Assembly: GCA_964580675.1 (NCBI GenBank)
Contig: CAZOLI010000014.1
Coordinates: forward strand, 1 to 64,000
Direction of reading: 5' to 3'
From: CAZOLI01 sp964580675
GTDB taxonomy: Bacteria > Planctomycetota > MHYJ01 > CAYXQY01
Length of the DNA: 64,000 bases
Positions 43,867-54,900 of the stretch are shown piece by piece. The notes under the pieces were generated by a model. The model ran no database searches. It was given only the letters and a program-made list of their open reading frames with translations, and was not told the origin of the DNA. Within the stretch, counting starts at the first letter, position 1; each line of letters opens with the position of its first letter. The translations under genes and the position numbers were made by a program.

Positions 43867-44846
43867 AAACGAACCGTCTCCCGGATAGCGGGAACAATAC
43901 GATCCGCGGTGGGGAGATACTCGTCTTCAAGCTTGTACGGGAATGGGGTGTCGTAACCGGTCACACGCTTCACCGGGGCTTCCAGGTAAAGAATGGCTTT
44001 TTCCGAAATTAGCGCGGCAAGTTCCGCCCCCGGACCAGCGGTTTTTGGGGCTTCGTGCACGATCACAATTCGACCGGTCCTTTCAACCGACTCCAGCAGC
44101 GTTTCTTCATCAAGAGGAAGCACGGTTCGTAGATCAATCAAATCCACCTCGATGCCGTCTTCTTTCCGAACCGTCTCCGCAGCCTCCTCGGCTTCGTGGC
44201 GCATGGCTCCGTAGGCCACAACCGTGACGTCCTCTCCCTCCATCACCCGGTTTGCTTCCCCGAGGGGAACGGTATAATCCCCTTCCGGAATTTCCCCGGT
44301 TTCCGACCGGTAGATCAATTTCGGTTCCATGAAAATCACCGGGTTCTCGTCCCGGATGGCGGACAGAAGTAGTCCCTTTGTATCGGGTACGGTGGAGGGA
44401 ATGACAACTTTTAAACCCGGTGTATGCATGAAATACGCCTCCGGACTCTGACTGTGATAATGTCCACCACCCACGCCACCTCCGTACGGGGCGCGAATCA
44501 CAAGTGGACACGTGTATTCTCCGGCCGAGCGGTACCGGAGTTTCGACAGCTCCGTCACAATTTGATCAAACCCCGGATACACGAAGTCGATAAACTGAAT
44601 CTCCGGTATCGGTATCAACCCGTTCATCGCCATCCCGATCGCAGTTCCGATGATGCCGGCTTCCGCAAGCGGAGTGTCCACGACCCGTTCTTCTCCGAAT
44701 TCCTCCTGTAAACCGACGGTGGCACGGAACACACCGCCGAACTTGCCCACATCCTCCCCGAGAACCACCACGGTATCGTCCCTTGACATTTCATGGTGAA
44801 GTGTATGATTCACCGTCTGAACCAGGTTCTTCGTCTCGTTGCTCAT
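43863..44846 (-). CDS. pdhB: 2-oxo-acid (pyruvate) dehydrogenase E1 component, beta subunit
   Basis: 327 residues. With the alpha subunit it decarboxylates pyruvate (or a branched 2-oxo acid) on thiamine diphosphate and passes the acyl group to lipoyl-E2. Seen: GEDVGKFGGVFRAT, VDTPLAEAGIIGTAIGMAMNGLIPIPEIQF (thiamine-contacting Glu), GGGHYHSQSPEAYFMHTPGLKVVIPSTV and DLRTVLPLDEETLLESV. Phylogeny would be needed to separate pyruvate from branched-chain substrates. The alpha, E2 and E3 genes are not in the window. It lies downstream of lipA on the same strand, a sensible pairing because lipoate is the cofactor of the complex. Confidence 0.92.
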   Translation of the reverse strand: MSNETKNLVQTVNHTLHHEMSRDDTVVVLGEDVGKFGGVFRATVGLQEEFGEERVVDTPLAEAGIIGTAIGMAMNGLIPIPEIQFIDFVYPGFDQIVTELSKLRYRSAGEYTCPLVIRAPYGGGVGGGHYHSQSPEAYFMHTPGLKVVIPSTVPDTKGLLLSAIRDENPVIFMEPKLIYRSETGEIPEGDYTVPLGEANRVMEGEDVTVVAYGAMRHEAEEAAETVRKEDGIEVDLIDLRTVLPLDEETLLESVERTGRIVIVHEAPKTAGPGAELAALISEKAILYLEAPVKRVTGYDTPFPYKLEDEYLPTADRIVPAIRETVRF

Positions 44847-45023
44847 CAGGTACTTACTTGATATGAGGTTGTCGGTCGGAATGGACGGGGCCGTATGGCG
44901 GGTGCTGGCTCGGAAGTGTTAATGGACCGTTTCAGATGCAGTTTCCGTTTCTTCGGGATTCACCAAACCGGACTGCGTCGCCGTTACAATCTCCGGTTTA
45001 TACTTTATTCACAAAGCCTGTTG

Positions 45024-45920
45024 CTATTCTGACTCACGTTCTTCGAGCATGTTCATCACGAAATATTCGCCGGCCCGGTAGGACGATCGCACAAGGGGAC
45101 CGGAAGCCACAAAAGCAAATCCCATCTCTTCCCCCTCCTCTTTCAGTTCTTCAAAAACCGACGGTTCGACGTACCGATTCACTTCCTTGTGCTTGCTGGA
45201 GGGCCGGAGGTACTGACCGAACGTCAGGATGTCACATCCAGCATCCCGGAGATCACGCATTGTCTCGCGAAGCTCTTCACGCGTTTCGTCGAATCCCACC
45301 ATGATGGATGATTTGGTAATCTGATCCGGATCCTGTTTTTTCGCGTATTCAAGAACCTCAAGGGACTGTTGGTACCCCGCTCTTGGATCCCGAACGTCGG
45401 GTGTCAACCGTTCCACGGTCTCCACGTTGTGGGCAAGCACATCCGGATCGGCGTCCAGCATCCGGTCCAGCGCATCGCGATCTCCCTGGAAATCCGGAAT
45501 TAATGTCTCCACCCGCACCTCCGGATCGAGCTCGTAAATGGTTTCGACGGTTCTGGCAAAATGATCGGCACCGCCGTCCGGTAGATCATCCCGGTCGACG
45601 GAGGTAAGTACAACGTAATTGAGGTCAATTTCCGAGATGGCCCGGGCCACTTTCATCGGCTCGAAGGTATCCAGTTCCTTCCCCGGATGACCGCTGTCTA
45701 CATCACAGAAACGGCAACCGCGCGTACACGTATCTCCCATCAGCATGAAGGTTGCCGTTCCACCTCCCCAGCATTCGCCAAGGTTGGGACAGGACGCTTC
45801 CTCACACACGGTGTGAAGATTAAACTTTCGGAGGGTTTTCTTAATGTGAGAGAAGTTTTCTCCCCCCGGAGCCTTTACTTTCAGCCAGTCCGGTTTGGGG
45901 GCGTGAGGTGCCTGAGTCAT
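45024..45920 (-). CDS. lipA: Lipoyl synthase
   Basis: 298 residues, radical-SAM enzyme that inserts two sulfurs into protein-bound octanoate to make lipoate. The auxiliary cluster motif is CEEASCPNLGEC (C-x4-C-x5-C) and the radical-SAM motif is CTRGCRFC (C-x3-C-x2-C). VLTSVDRDDLPDGGADHF and the C-terminal RSSYRAGE, supplying the conserved Ser ligand, complete the family features. It precedes pdhB on the minus strand, whose complex needs lipoate. No lipB is seen. Confidence 0.97.
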   Translation of the reverse strand: MTQAPHAPKPDWLKVKAPGGENFSHIKKTLRKFNLHTVCEEASCPNLGECWGGGTATFMLMGDTCTRGCRFCDVDSGHPGKELDTFEPMKVARAISEIDLNYVVLTSVDRDDLPDGGADHFARTVETIYELDPEVRVETLIPDFQGDRDALDRMLDADPDVLAHNVETVERLTPDVRDPRAGYQQSLEVLEYAKKQDPDQITKSSIMVGFDETREELRETMRDLRDAGCDILTFGQYLRPSSKHKEVNRYVEPSVFEELKEEGEEMGFAFVASGPLVRSSYRAGEYFVMNMLEERESE

Positions 45921-46103
45921 TTCAATGACCGGAATGAATCAATGACGAAACGCATAATCAGCGAAATGAGAACATCATTTTCCGACAGATCCGTGGTATT
46001 TTCAAGGATAATTAATTCCGGTTTCCCCCAATAATTCCGGCTTCCAGATTTGCTCTTGGTGGAAAGGAGACGGTGGTAACACGAATCCCCGATTTCCGGA
46101 AGT

Positions 46104-48752
46104 CTACTCCTCCATATTTATCAGGACGTAACGGATCCGGCTCGATTTTCCGGTCCACTCGATCCAGGCCATACCCGTTTTGTTGTTTATTAACGGCACA
46201 AGCCCGGGATTGCTCGCGGGTCGATGGAACGACGAAACCACCACGGGTAATTGCTCTTCAGGATCTTTTCCGAAGCGTTTCAGCAGAATTTGCTGTCGGG
46301 TTGTGGCGAATCGAGGCTCCCCCCAGCCCACCAGAGGTCTTTTCCCGCTTCGTTCTCCTGACCACACCACCGATGGGCTCCACTCAAATCCCGGCCCACC
46401 CGTTACGCTGGTATGCTCCAGGACCCTGCCGGTGTCGGTGTTCATCTTAAGCCGTAACAGGTCCGAACCGGTCAGGTAAAATTGGGAATAATCGTGGTAG
46501 ATCAACTCGATCCGATCTTCTCCCTGAACCTGCATGCCGGCTGGATACCCACCTCGATTGCCTTCCGGAACGAATGAATGGGATTCCGGATCGGCCATGG
46601 AATCCCTCGATCCGACCAGAATTCGGGTGACGTTCCCCGGGACTGCGGGCGTTCCCCAGGCAACCAACAGATTTCCGTTTTGATCGAAAGCAGCCGATGT
46701 CCGGGACATGGTCCGGTGTGGCTCAAACGACGGAAGAGGTCGGATCAAAAACCTCGCCGTACCCACCCGTTCCCTGTCCAGATGTAATCGCGCAAACACG
46801 AGATTTCCGCCGATGACGTTCCCGTCACGAAACTGAAATTCTTCCCAGACCAGAACCGGATCACCGGTCGGATTCGGAACAATCGTGGGGCTGTGGGGAA
46901 ACGTTTTTGGCACCGGCTGTATGGCCATCTGTTTGACCGGTTCTTCGTTCATCGGTTCGTACGCGGCGATCTGGATACCGCCGGATGGTGTTCCGGTTCC
47001 GTTCAGGTAATTCTGTATATCTCCGGAGTTCTTACCCGTCACCCAGCTTGTCAGGATCAGGTTGGACCCCGGATCCCGAACGGTATGGGGGAACACGGCG
47101 GAGTCGTCCGTAACGGAGATTCGTTTTCGGACGCGACCGGTTCTGTGCAACCAGCAGGCCCGGAGGCCATCCGGTACATTACCGTCGTTCTGATCCGTCG
47201 TACCACTTCCCCAGACCATAAATGTCCCTTGATTTGGTTCCGACACGCGATCCTCCGGGTCCGGTCCGTCTGTTCCTCCCTCCCTCCGAAAACCCGCCAC
47301 ATCCATCATGATTGGATGCTTGTTTTCGTTCACTACTTTTCGGTTTTGCAGGATGGGTGATGAGGATCCATGGAGACAACCGTTTGTACGACACTTCGGT
47401 TCGTCCTCACACGGACAGCGACCGGACACCATCCAGCAACGGGGCGCATCTTTGATCCCATGACAGGCCAGTGTGGATGGTTCCCGGTTACCTTCCGGGG
47501 GTTCGCCAAGCCACTGTTTCGGCACGTGGATGACGCGACGAAAAAACCGGTAAAGATCCCGGTTCGAGAGACGGTACTCGTCCTCTTCCGGATTCCCGTT
47601 TATGAGGTTTTCCGACAGGGCGGAGTCGGGGAGCCAGAACGAAGGCGTAATCGACGGTACTTCTTTCAGTTGGTTTCGAATGACCTTTCGAAGTTCCTTC
47701 CGGTTCTCCGCATTGTCGGGGTTCCGACCGTTTCGTCTGAAACGAACTGGCACGGCAAGAATCCGTGAAACAGCCTCCGAAAGAAAACCGGCGTGTAGAT
47801 CCTCTGATAGCTGGGGACCGTAATCCAAAAACAGATCGGTTCTCCGGTTCTGCCGGCGCACAAGGGCCGACGCTGCAGCCGGATGACCGGTTTCGAGAAA
47901 CAGGTCGTAGTACGCGAGAAACAGTTCCCCGAGAAAACGCCGAAGGATTCGTTTCGTTTCAGGTTTCGACATCGGGATCCGTTGATCCTTACGCAATCCC
48001 GTGGACACAGTTCGAAGGTGATCCTCCGGAACCCGTAGAATATTTTGATGTTCGTTGTAATCCGTCACCTCATCTGACGATCGTTCCCGGATGCGAAACA
48101 GGGGATGCCGGAGCACGGATCGTGCCCAGCCCAAACCATCCAATTCCTTCATCCACTCCGGTGGTTGAAAGGACGGACGCTTGTCCGGATGACCCGGGCC
48201 GTACGGATTGGAAACCGGACGGAAGGGTTGCCCCAAAACGCCGTTACCGGCAACGGGAGTCCTCCTTCCCCTTACCCGGAGAAGCAACCAGGGCGGCACC
48301 GTTGCCGGATGATGAGAGGAAGGAGAATGAAATTGCTCCGGGGTTTCAAGAAGGGCACTCATCCGCTTGATAAATTGACGATCATCGGATATCTCACTGG
48401 ACAGCCCGTTTTCCCGGCGCCTCGTTTGCCGAATCAGAGCCTCAATGTTTTTTGAACTATTCACGCCTTTGACCGTTCCGTCCCTGACGCGGATAAGGTA
48501 TTGTACCCATTGGTTCTCCCGGTGGTAATCCGTTACCAGATCCGAAAGATGCTCATGAGCAGGTTCGTACTGTGATCGAACCGACCGCGAATTCGTCGGG
48601 GTCTCTTCATTCTCTCCGTTCGTTTCCTGGGCGGGGAGAAGAGGTGAGATGGACACAAAAAACAGTCCCAGCACGAAAAAAAACGGAATTCGTGTGAATC
48701 CATGGCGTGCTGTTCCAGGAAGTTTCGCCCGGAAGATGTGCTGACACATCAT
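46104..48752 (-). CDS. Large exported protein with Cys cluster, unknown function
   Basis: 882 residues from the ATG at 48752; a GTG at 48764 is also possible. A signal peptide (hydrophobic FFFVLGLFFVSISPLLPAQE) is followed by a helical, Arg-rich region (about 40-410). A compact Cys cluster follows (CHGIKDAPRCWM, GRCPCEDEPKCRTNGC; seven Cys in about 32 residues), likely disulfide- or metal-bonded. The C-terminal half has recurring strand patterns (LVAWGTP, PLVGWGEPRF, PVLVWEEFQF, TSWVTGKN) suggesting a beta-propeller. I recognise no named family. It begins about 20 bases after the MBL-fold gene stop, so the two are very likely one operon. Confidence 0.75.
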   Translation of the reverse strand: MMCQHIFRAKLPGTARHGFTRIPFFFVLGLFFVSISPLLPAQETNGENEETPTNSRSVRSQYEPAHEHLSDLVTDYHRENQWVQYLIRVRDGTVKGVNSSKNIEALIRQTRRRENGLSSEISDDRQFIKRMSALLETPEQFHSPSSHHPATVPPWLLLRVRGRRTPVAGNGVLGQPFRPVSNPYGPGHPDKRPSFQPPEWMKELDGLGWARSVLRHPLFRIRERSSDEVTDYNEHQNILRVPEDHLRTVSTGLRKDQRIPMSKPETKRILRRFLGELFLAYYDLFLETGHPAAASALVRRQNRRTDLFLDYGPQLSEDLHAGFLSEAVSRILAVPVRFRRNGRNPDNAENRKELRKVIRNQLKEVPSITPSFWLPDSALSENLINGNPEEDEYRLSNRDLYRFFRRVIHVPKQWLGEPPEGNREPSTLACHGIKDAPRCWMVSGRCPCEDEPKCRTNGCLHGSSSPILQNRKVVNENKHPIMMDVAGFRREGGTDGPDPEDRVSEPNQGTFMVWGSGTTDQNDGNVPDGLRACWLHRTGRVRKRISVTDDSAVFPHTVRDPGSNLILTSWVTGKNSGDIQNYLNGTGTPSGGIQIAAYEPMNEEPVKQMAIQPVPKTFPHSPTIVPNPTGDPVLVWEEFQFRDGNVIGGNLVFARLHLDRERVGTARFLIRPLPSFEPHRTMSRTSAAFDQNGNLLVAWGTPAVPGNVTRILVGSRDSMADPESHSFVPEGNRGGYPAGMQVQGEDRIELIYHDYSQFYLTGSDLLRLKMNTDTGRVLEHTSVTGGPGFEWSPSVVWSGERSGKRPLVGWGEPRFATTRQQILLKRFGKDPEEQLPVVVSSFHRPASNPGLVPLINNKTGMAWIEWTGKSSRIRYVLINMEE

Positions 48753-48773
48753 GTTTACCGGCACCTCAATACG

Positions 48774-49880
48774 CTACAAAAGATCCTCAACTTTCGGGCT
48801 TCCGCTTACGTTTACACAGACATCTCCATTTACCCAGGTGGCAAACAGACGATCCGATATTTGTTTGTACTCTTCCTGAAAATTGCCCGCGTGCTTTTCG
48901 CCTAGGGACGCAATGGAGATTTCAATGTTAAGCTTATAGAGTTCACTGCTGAAAACGGTCCCGTGTCCGGGGGCAAGCAACAGTTTGTACCTCAAAGATT
49001 GGTTGTTCGACAGATGGGTAACCACCTTGTTCAGTTCTCGTTTTTCGAGGTTGGCGAGGAACAGTACCTCATCCCCCTCCGAAAATGCGAGACCGATTCG
49101 ATTGATCGCCGTTGTCAGCTGTCTTGAGGCTTTCTGGGTTTCCGGTGGAAGCTCACTGTTTTTTGCCGAAAATGAGGTCCGGTCAAGAGTGGAAAGGGTC
49201 CCCTGTCTATACCGTTCGAACAGATTAAGATCCGCCACGTAATCATACAGGTCGGCAAGCTGCGGATCCGTTTCCCGGGCCTCCCGGAAGTATTCCAGGG
49301 CATTGGTTAAACTGTCGGCCGTGCCCGAATCTCTCAGATCCTCGGGGGGCCAGTGGGTTTGAAACACCGAGTCGCCCACGGTAAGGACATCCCCGCGATA
49401 AAGAGGATAAAATTCAATACGCCCTTCAAAAACGCCACGGGCGGCCATTGAAACATCGGTTACTTCCTCGTTCTCCCGGCGGGCCGCTTCCCTTCGAAGG
49501 GAAACGGCCAGACAGGCATGAAAAAACTCACGGTCATCATCGAAAACAGGAGGACCGGGATAGTACAGTTCCGACATGTATAACCCCCGGTTATTCGATT
49601 CCTCACGCCGGTTCAAAAAATAGGTTCCCTTCTCCGTCCGGTTCATCATATGAAGGAATCCGTTGTACCTGTACGGGTTGTGACCGGTGAGGACGAACGA
49701 AACGGAATTGTTGCGATCTATTAGCGTATGTTCGGAAAGTGCCGATAGCAGCTTATCGGCTGATTTACGTCCCCCGTTCTGATCGCCACAGTCCACGACG
49801 AGCCCCGTTCGATGATCAACGCCAACGGTACAGTTCCCGTCGCCGACGTCTCCCACAAAATATTTCTTTATCTTTCCCAT
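48774..49880 (-). CDS. Degenerate ComEC-type metallo-beta-lactamase-fold protein
   Basis: 368 residues. The order of motifs follows ComEC/Rec2-type MBL domains: VGDGNC (12-17, for VGQGD), VVDCGD (28-33), TGHNPYRYNG (65-74, for SHxHxDHxGG), HWPP (176-179, for HPP), NRIGLAF (260-266), LFLANLEK (273-280, for LFTGDIE) and PGHGT (304-308, for PHHGS). Almost every metal-binding His and Asp is replaced, so hydrolysis is not expected. An insert of about 60 residues (190-250) is helical. It is cytoplasmic by sequence, while the co-transcribed downstream product is exported. A TATAAT box on the minus strand at 49925-49930 may be its -10. Confidence 0.65.
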   Translation of the reverse strand: MGKIKKYFVGDVGDGNCTVGVDHRTGLVVDCGDQNGGRKSADKLLSALSEHTLIDRNNSVSFVLTGHNPYRYNGFLHMMNRTEKGTYFLNRREESNNRGLYMSELYYPGPPVFDDDREFFHACLAVSLRREAARRENEEVTDVSMAARGVFEGRIEFYPLYRGDVLTVGDSVFQTHWPPEDLRDSGTADSLTNALEYFREARETDPQLADLYDYVADLNLFERYRQGTLSTLDRTSFSAKNSELPPETQKASRQLTTAINRIGLAFSEGDEVLFLANLEKRELNKVVTHLSNNQSLRYKLLLAPGHGTVFSSELYKLNIEISIASLGEKHAGNFQEEYKQISDRLFATWVNGDVCVNVSGSPKVEDLL

Positions 49881-50173
49881 TCGTTTGTCCGCCTCACTGA
49901 TTTAAGAAATTTCACCGTCACCGAATTATAGGACACCTGGTCGTTCGCTAAAATCCGCATTTCGTTCGGAGAGGTCGGTTACACGGAGATAAAGTCCGGC
50001 AGCAGTTCAAACAGGTGCAATTCCAGGGGAGGTTGAACAGCAACGACTTCCAAACCTTCCCTGCTCATGTGCCGCCCAATTTCCGTTTTCCGTTCCGATC
50101 GGATCCGTTACAATATTGATCAGACTCGTTCTTCATCACCATTATCCAACATCCAAATTACAGGAGGACGTTC

Positions 50174-50884
50174 ATGGAAACGCTTACGGGGAAAACCGCC
50201 ATCATTACGGGCGGCTCAAGAGGAATTGGCTTTGGCATAGCGAAACAATTTGTCAAAGAGGGCATTGATGTCATGATTTGTGCCCGTGGTGAGGACCGTC
50301 TGAACAGAGCCCGTCAGGAGCTGGAGGAACACCCCGGAACGGCCAGCAGTGTTCCGGCCGATATTACAAATCCGCAGGATTGTGAACATCTTGTCGAAGA
50401 AACCGTTGAAGAATTCGGGGGTCTGGACATCCTCGTGAACAATGCCGGAGTAGGTGAATTCGAAACCGTGGAGGAGATGACGGATGAACAGTGGAAGCGT
50501 GTAATTGATACAAATCTTACCGGAACGTTTTACGTGACACGATCCGCACTTCCCGAGCTAAAAAAGGGAGAGGAACCCGCTTTTGTTCAGTTTCTATCAT
50601 CGCTTGCGGGCAAAAACGCTTTTGAAAAGGGAAGTGCATACTGTGCCTCCAAATTCGGTCTTAATGGATTTGCCAAATCCCTTATGCTGGAAGTGCGACA
50701 CGATGACGTGAAAGTCGCATCCATTGCACCCGGTTCGGTACACACGGGATTCTCCCATGAAGACAAATCCGATTGGGCACTGGAACCCGGAGACATCGCC
50801 GAAACCGCCGTCCATCTTCTCAAGCACCGGACCGATTCGCTTCCCAGTTACGTGGAAATGCGTCCGTTCCAGCCACCCAAATAA
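50174..50884 (+). CDS. Short-chain dehydrogenase/reductase (3-oxoacyl-ACP reductase-like)
   Basis: 236 residues, classical SDR. Seen: NADP(H)-binding TGGSRGIGFGIA (12-23), NNAGVGEF, catalytic Ser in QFLSSLAG, and YCASKFGLNGF (YxxxK). The APGSVHTGFS segment follows the active site. The substrate is not evident; FabG-like fatty-acid reduction is possible, but a general oxidoreductase role is equally likely because no fatty-acid gene is near. The start is well supported by ACAGGAGG before the ATG. The gene is convergent with nnrE. Confidence 0.92.
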   Translation: METLTGKTAIITGGSRGIGFGIAKQFVKEGIDVMICARGEDRLNRARQELEEHPGTASSVPADITNPQDCEHLVEETVEEFGGLDILVNNAGVGEFETVEEMTDEQWKRVIDTNLTGTFYVTRSALPELKKGEEPAFVQFLSSLAGKNAFEKGSAYCASKFGLNGFAKSLMLEVRHDDVKVASIAPGSVHTGFSHEDKSDWALEPGDIAETAVHLLKHRTDSLPSYVEMRPFQPPK

Positions 50885-51029
50885 TTCATCCTTCCGGGGT
50901 GAATTCAAAAACGTTTTCGAGAGAGGAAGAGGGGAAAACAAAAAACAGTCCCTCTCGATTTCTGGCGAAAAACCGGTCGGGGACAATCGATGGTTGTGCG
51001 CACCCGTCGATCCGTCATCACGGTCTGAC

Positions 51030-51047
51030 CCCTTTACAGAGAAAGGG
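51030..51047. terminator. Hairpin between convergent SDR and nnrE genes
   Basis: CCCTTT (51030-51035) pairs with AAAGGG (51042-51047), loop ACAGAG. Another 7-bp pairing, TCGAGAG with CTCTCGA, lies between about 50917 and 50961. Either may terminate the SDR transcript; no T-run is present. Confidence 0.35.
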
Positions 51048-51174
51048 AATCCTTTGCAGTTATTTGGGTTGTTTCCCTCCTTCCCGGAACGAACGTGACC
51101 CCGTTATCCCAACATGATCATCACCTGAAATTCTGGACTCCCTATCCCGTTTTCCGTATCCTTCATTGCTTACG

Positions 51175-51900
51175 TCAAGATTCCGAGTCTCTTTCCAGGT
51201 TGTCCAGAAGGTGTCTCGGAATCTGTATGTCAACGACGTTCAGGGAGCCAACGTAGGCCCGAGCCCTCTCCTCCAGAAGTCCCTTTTTGGCCGCCCCCAG
51301 CGTTACGGTCAGGTAGGCTTCGACGGCAACGCCTAGGGGTCGTCCGGCATCAACGTCCAGCCCCGACGGCACATCGACTGACACTACGGGGAAAATGGTG
51401 TCATTAATGGTTTCGATCAGGTGATCGTATGGGGCACGCACATCTTCGGACAAACCGGTACCGAAGAGGGCATCGATGACCAAGGTCGAGGAATCGGGTT
51501 CCGGAAGCCAATCCTCCGCATTTCCGGGATCAACTTCCCGAACGGGAACGTCAAACAACTCCAGGTATTCAAGATTCCTGCCGGCATCCCCACGACCTTT
51601 ATCCTCATCAACATCCCCCGTGTAAAAGACCGTTACGTCTTCGTCAAACTGATCCAGGTTCTGCAGATGCCGGGCGGCCACAAACCCGTCTCCGCCGTTG
51701 TTGCCGGTTCCCGCCACAACACAGACCCGATCCAGGCCTCGTGAATTAAACAGTTCAAGGGCGGACGACGCAACCGCGCTTCCGGCGTTTTCCATCAGCA
51801 ACAAACCCGGGAATCCCATCTCCTCGATGGCTGTTTCGTCTATGGACTGCATTTCTTCTCGTGAAACAGGATCCGGTGCATTATAGATCTTTCGATGCAT
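51175..51900 (-). CDS. nnrE: NAD(P)H-hydrate epimerase (YjeF N-terminal domain)
   Basis: 241 residues. It interconverts the R and S epimers of damaged, hydrated NAD(P)H so that a dehydratase can repair them. Seen: MQSIDETAIEEMGFPGLLLMENAG, VVAGTGNNGGDGFVAARHL (nucleotide-binding loop), ALFGTGLSEDV and VVSVDVPSGLDVDAG. Only the epimerase domain is present; in many bacteria it is fused to the ADP/ATP-dependent dehydratase, which is not seen here. The start is supported by TGGAGG upstream. Confidence 0.95.
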   Translation of the reverse strand: MHRKIYNAPDPVSREEMQSIDETAIEEMGFPGLLLMENAGSAVASSALELFNSRGLDRVCVVAGTGNNGGDGFVAARHLQNLDQFDEDVTVFYTGDVDEDKGRGDAGRNLEYLELFDVPVREVDPGNAEDWLPEPDSSTLVIDALFGTGLSEDVRAPYDHLIETINDTIFPVVSVDVPSGLDVDAGRPLGVAVEAYLTVTLGAAKKGLLEERARAYVGSLNVVDIQIPRHLLDNLERDSES

Positions 51901-51987
51901 TCCGTGCCTCCAGCAATGAAAATAATGAAAATAAACGTCCGGGAAGTGGATAAAAACTTGTTTCAGAACCGGTGAACGTGTTCCTAT

Positions 51988-54900
51988 TTATTTTTCGCCA
52001 CCGGAATTTTTCTCGTTTTGGTCGGACGACACAAGCTCGAACCAACGATTCCCCCATTGCATCGTTATTCCCCGGCCGGCACCGACGAACGCCGGTTTCC
52101 GGGTCCTGTCAAGGGGAAACGTCGCATAGGGAAGGTCCTGCTCCTTCTCAAAATTCATTTTTTCACCGGGTGTTTTACTCGTCCAGATGAGGTTCCCCTC
52201 CTCCGCATCGTACAGGTAGAGCCGCCACCGTTTCGGGTGTTCACGAAAATTGTGCCAGAAGAGGAAACTGCCCCCCGGACCTTCATGACCGTCAAAATGG
52301 GGTGGTGTTCTGCGCATATTTGTAATTCCTCCCCAGGCAATCTCGTACGCTCCCTCCGACCCGTCGCCGGTTTTCCCCAGGCGATACACCATCTTCTCTC
52401 CCGGCCGGCGGACAAATACGGTAACCGACGCCGGATCGGTCGTGGGAAACACGTGAAGTGAAGATTGAGAAGTGTCAAGTGTCTCCGAAACATCCACTTT
52501 CGATATCCTCGGGCTCTCAAGAAACGGACAGGTAATCATGTAACCCCTGCCGGAATGGTTTGCCGACACCGACCCGGGTGCCAGCCGTTCCGGAGGATTG
52601 TCCTCCTGTTGTTGAAAGGACTGAGCGGAAACGGCTGTTCCGGACGTGGAAAGGTGAGGTTGATACGAGAAGTTATTGCGAATCGTGGACCAGGTTCGTT
52701 TTCCCCGAATGGTGTCCAGTTTTGAGAGCAGCAACCGGTTATCCGTTAAAGGTATCGACAGAATAACGGATCCGTGTCGGTCCGTGAGTAAAGCGTTGGG
52801 GGTTTTCAACTTCAGGACCCGTTCCACCGCACCGGTTGCCATGTTCATCACGCCGAACAGGTGGCTTCCGGCTTTTTTCAATGCTTCCCCCCCTCCGGAA
52901 AGAGTGGGAAGATCCATAATGTTCTTCTCCTGCTTTCCCTTCTGTTCGAACGAAAACAGTCTCTCAACCGCATTTGTGGAATTTCGAGCTTCCTTCAGCT
53001 GGTGGCTGGAGTTTGCCTGGCCATTTTCCATGAGAAAAAAGATTTTGTTTTGGTTGGACCAGGTGGCATCCAGCCACTTTATTCGAGCTTTTTGGGGAAG
53101 TTCCCGGGACCAGATCAACTTTTTGCCGGGGCGTGTGTAAGCCTCCACCAGAAGCGGAATATTGACTCTTGCGGCTGCGTCTATGATGTCCTTCCGTTCT
53201 GAAACTCGAAAATCACCTTTGTCCACACCGGAGACAAACATCCGCTCTCCGGTGAGGCTGATGGAATCAACCAGTTTGTCCTGAAACACATATTTCCGGT
53301 GTATCGAAGGTTTTTTCCTGACGGACGGGGACACCAGGAGAACCGATGCCGACCAAGATTCCGTGTTATTTAGAATGACCTTGAACAGGCCATTGTCCGC
53401 CCAGTTCGTTTTTATCATCAGGTGATCCAGATTGGTTTCTGAATCCAGAACTTCCGGCATAACATCCAGCACTCCGGATGTCGAACCGTCCCGGACATCA
53501 GAGAACCGAAACCGCAGTTCCGATCGGTTCTGAATTTGTTTAAATTGAAATTCCGGCTGATCATATCGATCCGGCTCATTCACAAACACCGGACGATTTT
53601 TCTTCTCTTCTTCTTTTTTGTCGGACGACCAGAATGAGGGAGGGTTGTCGTTCCAGGTGAGGGAAACGGGTTCTGTCAGGGGTTCGGATCCCATGGAATT
53701 TCTGGTCCGGATCCAGGATGACAGGCTCTTTGCAAGTTCTTTTCCCGTTTTCGTACCGGACCCCGCTGGAAATGATCGATCCGAAAACCGATTCTTTAAA
53801 ATTCGAACAAGATCCGCGGCCACGTCAAAGCGATTCCGACGGCGTACCGTGGACAGAACCTGATCAAGTGTATCAGACTGTCGCTTTACGTAGGTTTCCG
53901 GACCGAGAGAGAGAAGGGTTTCGAACGGTGTGTAACGCTGTTCTCCGGGCGCTTCGGAGGCGTAGGATTTACCCGTAGCATGTTCAATCGTGTCATACGG
54001 GTTATCGGTAAGACCGGGAAGCCGGTGTGACAGAACCGTCGGGGTGAGCGATCGCATTCTTGACGCAAACCGGAGGCCGAATTCGACGGGATATTTTTTC
54101 CGCAGTGATTCCCAGCGCATCTTCAGATATTCGTCCACACGGATTTTTACGCTGGAATCCCGTTCGCCTTCCGGACGCCAGGGGGATATAACGCGGTCTC
54201 CGAATTCACGATACAATTTCCACTGTATGCGGGCCAGGTCTCCGGGCTGACCGGCACGGTAGTAGGCATTCTCCGTTCGGATTGCAATTTCTACGGCTCG
54301 TTCCCGATCCTCGATCAAGGGGAGAGCGCGGCTTCCAACATCACCAATTTTTTTCCAGTTCACCGTCTTTTTTTCCTTCGTGGAGGCAAGATCGACCATT
54401 CGGCCCAATGACAGCCGGTAGAAGAGATCCTCGAGGTTTTTGTATTTTTTCTTGGCCATGGACAGATCCCGATTTTTGAGGACCTGCCGGATTTTCTGCA
54501 GGGCTTTGTCGTGACGGCCCGACTGCACCAGCAACTGAAAATGGTTTAACAGAGCCTCCCCAACGTCTTCCCGCTGATTCATATCGGCAATGAGCTTCTC
54601 GTAACGGGAAAATCCCGTCATCGTTAATATGCGTCCGGGGCCGGCCAGAACGAGACGATCTTCCGTATACGTCATGTTAAAAGGCGTGAGGGAGGATTTG
54701 TTCGGCCAGGAACCGGTCCATTCCAGGTAGAGGTCCTTTGCCAGGAAATCGTTCAGCATATTTTGTGTTCCGACCAAGTACTTCTTGTCTCCGGATCGAA
54801 TAGAGCAAAGCTGCTCGGCCGAATTCGTGAAATCGTATTTCCGCGCTTCCTTAAAAATACTATCCTCAGGGGGGTCCTTCAAATTCACTTCCCGGAGGCC

